Under the pieces are notes generated by a model. The model was given only the letters and a program-made list of their open reading frames with translations, was not told the DNA's origin and did no database searches. The translations under genes were made by a program, and so were the position numbers. A stretch of DNA of 10,852 nucleotides from Zygnema cylindricum. Lineage: Eukaryota > Streptophyta > Zygnematophyceae > Zygnematales > Zygnemataceae. Location of the stretch: contig JBBHKE010001890.1 of assembly GCA_037447655.1 (NCBI GenBank), positions 1-10,852 of the forward strand. The letters run 5' to 3'. Positions 1 through 6,226 of this stretch are shown one piece after another. Each line of letters opens with the position of its first letter. Position 1 is the stretch's first letter.

Positions 1-240
1 GGTAGTCACCTCTCCCTTTGAGAGTTTGTACAAATTGGAATTTTTACTGCCTCATAACTTATCGGCTGGTTGGCCGTTTTCAGTGATTCTTTTTGCTACG
101 GACTCAGGGGAGTCCAGGCTGCACAGGAAGGCAGTCAAATTGTCAGTTTGCCTTCTTGGGCAGAAGTGGTCGTGGCTTAAAGTGGGTTAGTTAAATACTA
201 TCTAGAGGCTTCATGTATTCTGTAGTCCAATGGAGGACAC
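1..240 (+). repeat. Diverged 3'-terminal LTR fragment related to the downstream copia LTR
   Basis: This stretch can be aligned by eye to the last quarter of the LTRs ending at 6211 and 10462. Shared blocks in the same order are CATAACTTA, GATTCTTTTTGCTA followed by GACTCAGGGGAG, a TAGAGGCTTC block and a terminal ATGGAGG. Overall similarity looks like 60-65 percent, far lower than between the two full LTRs, so this is an older or sister family. The usual CA end is not clear and the fragment runs directly into gypsy RNase H coding sequence at about 241. It may be the remains of a solo LTR or of a truncated element extending to the left of the window. Confidence 0.6.
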
Positions 241-507
241 AGAATTGCACTACAGTATCTTCAGACACAGCCAAAGTTGTCAAAGAAACAGGTGCGATGG
301 ATGACGTTTCTTCAGACCTTCGGGCCGCTACTCGCTATCGAGTATAAACCGGGAAAGACGAACCCGGCAGATACGTTGTCGAGGAGACTCAGAGTAGCTG
401 CACAAGTGACGGAGCAACGATCCCAAGCATCGCAGGATGGAAACGAAAGCCCTATGAAAAAGAACACCGTAGCGCCAGATAAAGCACAGGATCCGGAACT
501 CGGCTAG
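241..507 (+). pseudogene. Gypsy RNase H C-terminal end and linker (truncated)
   Basis: In the frame of position 244 the translation reads IALQYLQTQPKLSKKQVRW, then a segment ending EYKPGKTNPADTLSRR. These match the well-known end of Ty3/gypsy RNase H, where the pattern is sequence-LxxRQxRW-xxFL, then YKPGKxNxxADxLSRR. The usual V of VAD is missing, leaving NPADTLSRR. The acidic and glutamine-rich tail up to the TAG at 505-507 belongs to the RNase H-integrase connector. The upstream half of RNase H and all reverse transcriptase are absent, so this is a broken polyprotein end and no start codon is expected. No other assignment fits. Confidence 0.85.
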
Positions 508-545
508 TGACCAGTACGGTGCAAGTGGACGACTAGTGGCTAAGT

Positions 546-984
546 AGGATTAAGGCCGCATACGACGAAGACGAGACAATCAAGGAACTCGTTAAACCGA
601 AGATATTAATTCGAACCACCAATGGTATGTGGCGTTACAGACCGAGTCAGATAACCAGGCTTTACGTCCTAACAAACTAGGGGGTACGCCATGCGATACT
701 TAAATTGAGTCATGATGAGCCGCTCAGTGGACATTTTGGGCGTGAAAAAACAACTTCACGTGTCGCTAACTAGACTTTACGTTCCAACAAACATGGAGTT
801 ACGCCATGCGATACTTAAATTGAGTCATGACGAGCCGCTCAATGGACATTTCCGGCGTGACAAAACAACTTCACGAGACGCAGAGGCGTATTACTAGCCG
901 AACATGACTCGGGACGTTGCGGAATATGTCCGGACATGTGACTCTTGTAATACGAATAAATCGGAATCGGTCACCAAGGCTTGT
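546..984 (+). pseudogene. Gypsy integrase N-terminal linker and HHCC zinc-finger region (broken)
   Basis: From 546 the frame reads RIKAAYDEDETIKELV, then KILIRTTNGMWRYRP and LYV, a typical chromovirus integrase lead-in. The zinc-finger region follows with histidines in SHDEPLNGH and, after about thirty residues, cysteines in CDSC (about 929-940). It is present one and a half times because of a 115-bp tandem duplication; the second copy (775-875) is in frame with the CDSC part and the first copy (660-760) is in frame with the lead-in. A TAG at 895-897 sits where the family has the tryptophan of YYWPNM. Another frame change between about 960 and 990 is needed to enter the catalytic core. Non-functional. 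Confidence 0.8.
660..875 (+). repeat. 115-bp tandem duplication in the integrase zinc-finger region
   Basis: Bases 660-760 and 775-875 are direct copies at an offset of 115 bp, about 90 of 101 positions identical by eye. Both contain the block beginning ACGCCATGCGATACTTAAAT and ending AACTTCACG. Since 115 is not a multiple of three, the duplication itself shifts the reading frame by one, which is the same shift seen between the lead-in and the zinc-finger end. The 11 differences mean the duplication is not recent. Confidence 0.9.
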
Positions 985-1600
985 TACAACCCCACCGATA
1001 CCGTGTGCTTCTTGGGAGGCGATTTCGATGGATTTCATCGTGGCTCTTTCGTTGACTCGGGAAGGCTTTGACTCCATCTTCGTCATCGTGGATTATTTGA
1101 TGAAAATGGCCCATTTCCTACCCACAAAAATCACAGCCACAGCGCGAGATGTAGCAGACTTATTCTCTTGGGAAATATTCCGCCACCACGGACTCCCAAA
1201 GAGGATCATCAACGACCCTGATCGAAAATTTGTGAGCCACTTTTGAAGAAATTTGTTTGAGTTGTGTGGGGCGCAATTGGCCATGTCAACAGCTTATCAC
1301 CCTCAGACCGATGGTCAAACCGAAAGGTTGAATCGTACTTTGGAACAGGCTTTGAGGGCTTATGTTTTGGTGCACCTAACGGATTAGGTGACCCATTTGA
1401 CGACAATTGAGGTGGTGTACAACAGTGCGGTGCATTCGTCCGCGAATGCTACGCTATTTTCCCTCAATGGACGACAGCCCACCCTTCCCCAAAATTTATT
1501 GGCAGCACATTGCTTTGCACCCGCGGCTCTGGATTTTGCCAAAGCGCTGCACGAGAATCTAGAAAAGACAACGAATGCACTCCAATTTGCAAAATATTGT
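985..1600 (+). pseudogene. Gypsy integrase catalytic core (two nonsense changes)
   Basis: The core reads through from WEAISMDFI to NALQFA in the frame of position 917. The three catalytic residues are visible: Asp at 1031-1033 in ISMDFI, Asp at 1214-1216 in INDPDRKF, and Glu at 1322-1324 in [10 protein letters not shown]. The second Asp and the Glu are separated by exactly 35 residues, the D,D(35)E spacing of retroviral-type integrases. [14 protein letters not shown] is also typical. In-frame stops occur at 1244-1246 (TGA) and 1385-1387 (TAG); both fall where the family usually has tryptophan. The enzyme would cut and join element DNA into chromosomes; this copy cannot be translated whole. 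Confidence 0.9.
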
Positions 1601-2207
1601 CAAAAGTCGTAACGCTCACCGAAAGGACATTGTCTTCAGTGTGGGTGACAAAGTTTGCCTTAATGTGGCAAATTTGTCATTACCAGGTGCCCTCTCCAAA
1701 AAATTGGCACTGAGATTCACGCGCCCGTTCACTGTTCTGTCAAAGGTGGGAGAAGTGGCCTATAAGTTAGATATACCAAGGGACTGGCATATCCATAATG
1801 TCTTCCATGTGTCCCTTCTCAAACAGTTTCGCGACCCAGATTCAATTTTTTTGAATCGACGGCTGAATACCCCTCTACCGCCCATTCAGGGTACATCGGC
1901 CAAGTACGAAGTGGAGGAAATCCTTATGTCGCGGCGCTCTGGACATTCTCCCTCCACTCAATATTTGGTGCGCATGAGAGGCTACGACGTCAAAGACGAC
2001 TCTTGGGTGAACGAGGAGGATGTAAATTCACCTGAATTGCTGCTCTGGTTTACGCAAATTGCGGACACTCGGCTTAACCAAAGGGGCTATTGCAGGGGAC
2101 GCGATACAAGAACGAATCGCAGTATCGCGACCATCGCGATCATATTAGGGACGCGGCGAGGAAACGCAACGGCGATGTTAACAGACCGCACCGCTATGGG
2201 TGCGTAG
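1590..2207 (+). pseudogene. Gypsy integrase C-terminus with chromodomain
   Basis: After a frame change near 1590-1610 the pol frame continues open to a TAG at 2205-2207. It begins with RNAHRKDIVFSVGDKVCL and passes through a GPY/F-like module (LALRFTRPFTVLSKVG, AYKLDIP) and HNVFHVSLLKQF, all typical of chromovirus integrase C-termini. A chromodomain spans about 1905-2049: YEVEEIL, then YLVRMRGYDVKDDSW, then EEDVNSPELL. Chromodomains steer integration by binding modified histone H3. Of the three aromatic cage positions, the first (Tyr) and third (Tyr of RGY) are kept, but the central Trp of the usual KWKGY is Met here. Sequence after about 2070 stays open but matches nothing in the family and may be past the original stop. 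Confidence 0.88.
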
Positions 2208-2549
2208 CCACTAAAGAGCAGCATAGTCGCGGTGTCGTCAGAGGATCGAAGCGCCATCGCTACGCTGATAGGAAAGCCCAACGGCGCAATTGTGTTTCAC
2301 CACATTGGTGAAGACAAACCCTCGGTTTCATCGCAGCAGCGCAGTTTATCAAATGTTGGATGCTACAATACCCTTGCACGCTGCGACGAATGGGGAAGTC
2401 TAAAAGTAAAACCCTCAAACCTCGAGGATAAAATTGCTATCAACCTTCGCTGACCACCAAATCGAAGTGGTTTGGAGAGTGCTTCGCTCTACACATCCAG
2501 CTTACCTTCTCTCTTCAAAATACTGGAATTATCTTGTACAATAGTACCC
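2208..2549. other. CpG-rich spacer between pol and the downstream ORF
   Basis: No gene is recognised. The spacer and the tail before it (from about 2095) are rich in CG and in short repeats such as ATCGCGA at 2124-2130 and 2133-2139. A perfect 7-bp stem with a 3-base loop lies at 2296-2312 (TTCACCA, CAT, TGGTGAA). The sequence could hold a leader or splice site for the downstream ORF, but nothing in it proves this. Confidence 0.4.
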
Positions 2550-3843
2550 ATGGCGTCTTGGTCCTCTCCACCACTGAAAAGGAGGAGACTTGTCCACGTA
2601 GGGCAGGCGGATGTACCCTGTTCGGATAGATTGTTATCGGCGGCGGAGGTCATGGTAGAGGCAGACAATATGAGGGAGGTAGAAGCGATTCCTGAACCGG
2701 AAGAAACAGCCAGCAGCGAGGAAGGACCAACAGAGACTAGCGCAGGAGAGGGGTCAAAAAACTCACAAGACCTCGAGTAGAACCCACTCCAGGAAGGGGA
2801 TCAGGAGGATGAGGGAGATCATGAGATCTCAGACGCGGAGGAGCCGGAACGCGAACCGACACCCCCGCCAATTGAGGAGCATGCCTCCGGTCTAAAGGTT
2901 AGGAGGGACCATAATAAGGGGAGCACCGCAGACGAGCAGTCATGAGAAAGCTCGGAAAAGAAGGCGGAAGCAAATACCCTAGTGGAGACGATGTATTTCT
3001 CCTTGGAGGGGAAAGAGAGGAGACGGACGGGGAAAATGAGAAGGGAGAGGAAATTCCCGATTACATCTTCCCACCCCAAATCAACACCAAGCATCCAGAG
3101 CCTACCTTTAGCTTCGCCAAGCGCTATTGTTGGGATCCTTTGGAGTGGCCAACAACGTGGCGCACAAGAAAACCTGGGGACCCTATCTATATCCCTGCTG
3201 ACGTGCCGTCACACCCGGCTTGGAATTTCATAAGGACGAAGGACCTGGGGAACAACCATAAGGGTTACGTGCAACTAAACCCTTTTGCCCTGCCATTTGT
3301 GGAAGTCGTCGCAGGACACAATCGCTACAGGGTGCATGTCCCAAGGTTACTCCGCCGTTACCACCCGTTGGATGTCTGAGTGCATGACATCATCTCTCAC
3401 ATCATCTCTCAGGCGGAGGTCACACCCAAGTACGGGCACTCAAGTTGGCCCAGAAGAACGCTCTGCAGCGGGCGCGAGCTGCCAGGAAACACGTTTCTTT
3501 TAAATTAAAGAAAGTACCTCGGTGGGAACCGGAAGAGGAGGTGGCGGAAGAGGCACAACAAGCCAAAGAACCCAAAGCTCCCCAAGTTTCGACACCTGAG
3601 TAACCTGCCCCGGCGGCCGTTCCGCCGCAACCTGAAGCACCAGCGGAGTTACCAGAGGAAGGGGAAGACCAGGTCTGGGAGCGAATCACTCGGAGACGCT
3701 TGGCAGCGGCGAACCATCACATTGGCTGCTGTAGACTCGATGTGAGCAGCTCCAAAGTCAACTTGACACTCTTTGACAAGAATTCAAGGAGTATCACGAG
3801 GAGACTTACCGCATACTCCGTGGACCTCAGTTTCATTGAGTAA
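2550..3843 (+). pseudogene. Unrecognised ORF downstream of chromovirus pol (broken)
   Basis: I do not recognise this protein. A good-context ATG (ccATGGc) at 2550 opens a frame starting MASWSSPPLKRRRLVHVGQ, with a basic KRRR stretch that could be a nuclear signal. The next part is very acidic (Glu/Asp/Ser/Pro/Thr-rich) to about 3050. From about 3053 a compact, aromatic-rich region follows (EIPDYIFPPQ, FAKRYCWDPLEWPTTW, GDPIYIPADVPSHPAWNFI, RYRVHVPRLLRRYHPLDV). From about 3424 it turns basic (KLAQKNALQRARAARKH), then Ala/Pro/Glu-rich, and ends LSFIE at a TAA at 3841-3843. Stops at 2778, 2943 and 3601 and frame changes between 2945-3050 and near 3379-3424 break it. It lies in the env-like position between pol and the 3' LTR, but no signal peptide or membrane span is seen. 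It could be an accessory ORF of the element or captured host sequence. Confidence 0.5.
3388..3411 (+). repeat. Perfect 12-bp tandem duplication
   Basis: CATCATCTCTCA occurs twice back to back, inside the unrecognised ORF at the place where its frame changes. It adds four codons and therefore is not itself the frameshift. Confidence 0.85.
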
Positions 3844-3870
3844 GTAAGGTTCAGCGAGACGCTGAATCCC

Positions 3871-3883
3871 TAGTGGGAGGCAC
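3871..3883 (+). promoter_or_regulatory. Polypurine-tract-like site before the gypsy 3' LTR
   Basis: TAGTGGGAGGCAC directly precedes a TGTAACAGGG sequence that looks like an LTR start. A purine-rich tract here would prime plus-strand DNA synthesis. It is short and interrupted by pyrimidines, so the call rests mainly on position: 28 bases after the end of the downstream ORF. Confidence 0.5.
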
Positions 3884-4312
3884 TGTAACAGGGTTACAGA
3901 AAGGTGTATGATATTGTTAGAAGTGAAGCTGCTGTAGTTGCAGTTCCAGAGCAGCGCAGCTGCGACGCTAGAGTAGCGCAACAGAGCAACGTAGCAACTT
4001 AGGAGCATAGTATAGCAGCGCAGCGTAGCAACATAGCAACGCTGCAGAATGTAGATCGAACCGCAAGGTTCTACAAGGATAATTTGGATAGATCTAGGTT
4101 GACCGAGAAGGTCCACGTGTACATCTGTAAAGTACTATGTTGACTAGTGGATGGACAGTTTAAATAGCGGAGTAAACTTAGTCAACAGGCAAACTCTTTG
4201 AGTAGACCTTTGTAGTGAGCTTTCAACTTTATAATCTTTTTTCCTGTTTAATAATGGTCAACTTTTCCCAGGATCGGGGCCTTTGTTGTTCTGGGGATTC
4301 TAGATCGCTGCA
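3884..4312 (+). repeat. Probable gypsy 3' LTR (right end uncertain)
   Basis: It opens with TGTAACAGGGTTACAG after a polypurine-like tract, as chromovirus LTRs do. Inside are imperfect GTAGCAAC/GCAGCG repeats (3946-4043) and an AT-rich TTTAAATAG at about 4152-4165 that could serve as a TATA element. No paired LTR is present, so the end is a guess: a CA at 4311-4312 is one option. The segment from 4313 to 4370 holds nothing I recognise. Confidence 0.5.
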
Positions 4313-4370
4313 TTGGGTGTGTTGTGAAGTGTCTTTGTCCCTTTTACACTCTCGATCCTGATCCACCGTC

Positions 4371-4500
4371 CATCCCCCCCCATCCCCCCCCCCTCTCCCT
4401 CACTCCACCCCTCTTTCCCTCTCACTCTCTCCCTCCCTCTCACTCTCCCTCTCCCTTTCCCTCTCCCTCTCCCTCTCCCTCTCCCTCTCTTTCTCCCTCT
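4371..4500 (+). repeat. Pyrimidine-rich microsatellite (CCCTCT/CCCT)
   Basis: Runs of C are followed by imperfect CCCTCT and CTCACT units over about 130 bp, nearly pure pyrimidine on this strand. It abuts copia reverse-transcriptase coding sequence at 4506. The apparent Arg/Gly-rich or Pro/Ser-rich proteins on either strand are translation of the repeat. Confidence 0.95.
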
Positions 4501-4505
4501 AAAGT

Positions 4506-4754
4506 GCATTCCTAAATGGGAATTTGGAGAAAGAAATGTACATGGGACAACTAGAGGGCATGGTTCAACCAAGAAAAGAACACATGGTCTGTAAACTGCA
4601 CAAATCCATAAAATGTTTAAAACAAAGTCTTAGGTGTTGGAAGATCAAAAGTTACACCAAAATGAGAGAAAAAGGCTTTGAGAGATGTCATACACAACTT
4701 CGACATAAGGAGGAGCAATATTTGTTGGATTTTCACTTGTTCAAGAACACCTAG
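4506..4754 (+). pseudogene. Older Ty1/copia reverse transcriptase fragment
   Basis: The frame from 4506 reads AFLNGNLEKEMYM, then VQPRKEHMVCKLHKS and LKQSLRCW, then GFERCHTQL. This corresponds to copia RVT_2 motifs usually seen as AFLNGxLEEEIYMxQPEGF, KEHLVCKLKKSLYGLKQAPRQW and a GFxRCxSD stretch. It is different enough from the copy at 8132-8340 to come from another family. The fragment begins immediately after a microsatellite and ends before the YVDD active site; the last 25 residues before the TAG no longer match. Only about 80 codons of an enzyme domain of some 240 remain, so it is a dead fragment. The link to the candidate LTR at 4888 is positional only. Confidence 0.8.
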
Positions 4755-4887
4755 AGAGAATAAGTTTGAAAAAAAAGTTCTAATAGATGTTAGAAAAATC
4801 TAATAGATGTTTTTAATTAGCTCACACGAGCTGGTCCTATTTAGTATGGGCAATTGATAGTCAATAGAAAATGACCCAGAGAGAGGG
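4755..4887. other. AT-rich tail between RT fragment and candidate LTR
   Basis: No gene is seen. TCTAATAGATGTT occurs twice (4779-4791 and 4799-4811) at a 20-bp offset. The stretch ends in AGAGAGAGGG (4879-4887), a purine run that could be the polypurine tract of the older copia element. Confidence 0.4.
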
Positions 4888-5141
4888 TGTTAAAATTTTA
4901 CGTCCATTTTGAGCTAAGGACCAAAAGTCAAACTTAGTCAAAGTAGCGTGAGAAGAAATCAACCAAAGTCTTGTTAAGTACATATACGGTTATAAAGACG
5001 TCAAGGTACATTTGCGTGGACAACATGTTACATTTACGTAGACGTCAAAAATTGGTGAAACGTTGTGTGCTTCTAGTGTACGGCAAGTTTAAGTGTCGCA
5101 TATTTTGAGTGTATATAAGGTAGTGAATAACGACTGTTGAT
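4888..5141 (+). repeat. Candidate left part of an older copia LTR
   Basis: After a purine run the sequence begins TGTTAAAATTTTACG, a typical copia-type LTR start, and contains a TATA-like GTATATAAGG at 5111-5120. It is cut at 5142 by the start of the younger element. Its proposed continuation is 10463-10770, ending CCCAACA, which pairs with the TGTT start as short inverted ends. No second copy exists in the window, so the call is positional and motif-based. Confidence 0.4.
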
Positions 5142-5370
5142 TGTAAAAATTGATGGTCTGTTTTTTAAGTATTTTCTTGGTCTAAATAGAAATAAAGAAA
5201 GAAGCCAAGGCAGTCTATCTCTAACTTCTATCTCCAACTCTCACACTTGTCGCAGTCACTAAGAAATTGAAGAGGAAGCTAGAGCCATTGCTACCTAGGC
5301 TATCCAGAGGTTTACAGGAAAATATATTAGTTTATTTACTGAAAAAGGGTTTATTTACTTAAAGGACATA

Positions 5371-5455
5371 TGCTACACCCAGGATTTGATCCTGGTACCT
5401 CCTAGACTAAAAGCAGCCGATAGCCGATAGCCTTATCCGTGAAGTCTAGAACTAG
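5371..5455 (-). other. tRNA-like segment (pol III A/B-box pattern) in the 5' LTR
   Basis: On the minus strand CCAGGATCAAATCCTGG (5379-5395) folds as a T arm with a 5-bp stem and a 7-base loop. It contains GATCAAATC (5383-5391), which fits the pol III B-box consensus GWTCRANNC. Further 5' on that strand, TAGACTTCACGG (5437-5448) followed by ATAAGGC resembles an A box and D arm. The A-to-B distance is about 12 bases longer than in a standard tRNA, and the would-be acceptor strands do not pair, so it is not a working tRNA. It may be a decayed tRNA or SINE head carried by the LTR. Confidence 0.5.
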
Positions 5456-5655
5456 TGTTACGTCATATAGGGTTTGATATTGATTTAAACATTTTCACGT
5501 TTGATAATTCATTTAACTGCAACAGTTTACGGGATACATAGATCCAGTTATGTAAAAGTACAGATTACGTTATGCATACAAAACGAGTACCGCGTATTGA
5601 TTCTTTAACGAAACAAATACGGCGCATGTATTTATCAAAGCTCCGATTATAATAT

Positions 5656-5889
5656 GCATTCAATCGGACAGCCGCTAAGAAAGTCGAGATCGCAGAAGAG
5701 ATTCTCGGCGGTTTATGGTCATCGCCACATCAGATAAAACGTGGCGAAATAACATTGGATCGCGTTATCTCCGAGGATTACGGCACCGAATCCGGATATG
5801 ACATGTGTCGACTTTTAAGCCATGTTGTACAATGTCCGTACAGAAAGTACACCGGCAGCTATACTTTTGTGTACGGAAGTGCAATATGA
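5656..5889 (+). other. LTR-internal open frame, 5' copy
   Basis: A 77-codon open stretch without ATG runs from GCA at 5656 to a TGA at 5887-5889. It reads AFNRTAAKKVEIAEEILGG, then LWSSPHQIKRGEITLD and CRLLSHVVQCPYRKYTGS. The 3' LTR carries the same frame with no indel over the first 75 codons. Composition is more CpG-rich than the rest of the LTR. I do not recognise the protein. Differences between the copies are mostly amino-acid changing (about 12 against 6 silent), which is what unselected sequence gives, so it was probably coding before capture, or is coding by chance. Confidence 0.35.
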
Positions 5890-5986
5890 TTCGCTCCGTA
5901 CATCAGTAGATAGAGTCTGTGAGAGAGATAGGACTTAGAAAAAATAGTAGATAGGACCCTCTCTCCCAAAGAGCTTCAGTACAAAA

Positions 5987-6000
5987 GGTCAACTTTGACC
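5987..6000. promoter_or_regulatory. Inverted pair of W-box-like motifs, 5' LTR
   Basis: GGTCAACTTTGACC contains TTGACC on both strands. TTGACC/T is the core bound by plant WRKY factors, and such sites can drive stress-responsive LTR transcription. The palindrome is identical in the 3' LTR at 10239-10252. Whether it lies upstream or downstream of the transcription start is unknown. Confidence 0.3.
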
Positions 6001-6212
6001 CTCCATAACTTACTGCTCAAAGAAGCAAATTTAGAGATTCTTTTTGCTATCGACTCAAGGGAGTCTTCCCTTCACAAGGGTGAAGGTAGTCTGAGTTTCT
6101 GTCTGCCAGGGTGGGCAGTTGTTCTTGCTGAAACACAATGGTGTCAGGGTTATCCTAAAGGCTTTTTGGAAGTTGTTTATTTTGAGGACTTATGGAGGTC
6201 TCAAAGTTTCAA

Positions 6213-6226
6213 GTTATGGACCCACC
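6213..6226 (+). promoter_or_regulatory. Primer-binding site for a half initiator tRNA-Met
   Basis: GTTATGGACCCACC starts one base after the LTR end. It is complementary, with one mismatch in 14, to the anticodon stem and loop of plant initiator tRNA-Met (from memory GGTGGGCCCATAAC), not to a tRNA 3' end. Drosophila copia is known to use such an internally cleaved initiator tRNA. The CACC end fits the plant stem better than the fly one. Confidence 0.75.

Larger units (their letters stand above)
241..4312 (+). mobile_element. Decayed Ty3/gypsy chromovirus, 5'-truncated
   Basis: Pieces in order are RNase H end, integrase HHCC region, integrase catalytic core, integrase C-terminus with chromodomain, an extra unrecognised ORF, polypurine tract and a probable 3' LTR. 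The order RNase H then integrase is that of Ty3/gypsy, and the chromodomain after integrase defines a chromovirus. The 5' LTR, gag, protease, reverse transcriptase and most of RNase H are absent; the left end is cut by the LTR fragment at 1-240. Several stops, at least three frame changes and a tandem duplication show it is inactive. The right boundary is uncertain because no second LTR copy is available. Confidence 0.8.
5142..6211 (+). repeat. 5' LTR of the copia element (1070 bp)
   Basis: It starts TGTAAAAATTGATGG and ends GTTTCA one base before the primer-binding site. It aligns end to end with 9395-10462 with scattered substitutions and few indels. An alternative start is TGTTG at 5135, seven bases further left, because the 3' copy could have lost those bases. 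Within it lie an antisense tRNA-like segment, an open frame of 77 codons, and an inverted pair of TTGACC motifs. The length is at the long end for copia LTRs. Confidence 0.9.

Noticed and set aside
2071-2100. AAAGGGG stretch after the chromodomain as polypurine tract and LTR start
   Set aside because: It is within a frame that stays open, no TGT-type LTR start follows, and a better LTR start exists at 3884.
2087-2311. Short ORFs on both strands in the CpG-rich spacer
   Set aside because: Arginine-rich and serine-rich products of CG-rich sequence, no recognised motif, overlapping in three frames.
3784-4116. 110-codon minus-strand ORF
   Set aside because: It overlaps the gypsy LTR and its short repeats, shows a leucine/cysteine-rich low-complexity product and matches no family I know.
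4300-4572. Arg/Gly-rich minus-strand ORF and Pro/Ser-rich plus-strand ORF over the CT repeat
   Set aside because: Both are direct translations of a CCCTCT-type microsatellite; no codon structure outside the repeat supports a gene.
5388-5430. AGCCGAT tandem pair as a CRISPR-like or satellite repeat
   Set aside because: Only two short units in the 5' LTR, degraded in the 3' LTR; part of the tRNA-like segment.
4888-6211. A longer 5' LTR starting at 4888
   Set aside because: The 3' LTR begins at 9395 straight after a good polypurine tract, and nothing like 4888-5141 occurs there, so the common LTR starts at 5142 (or 5135).
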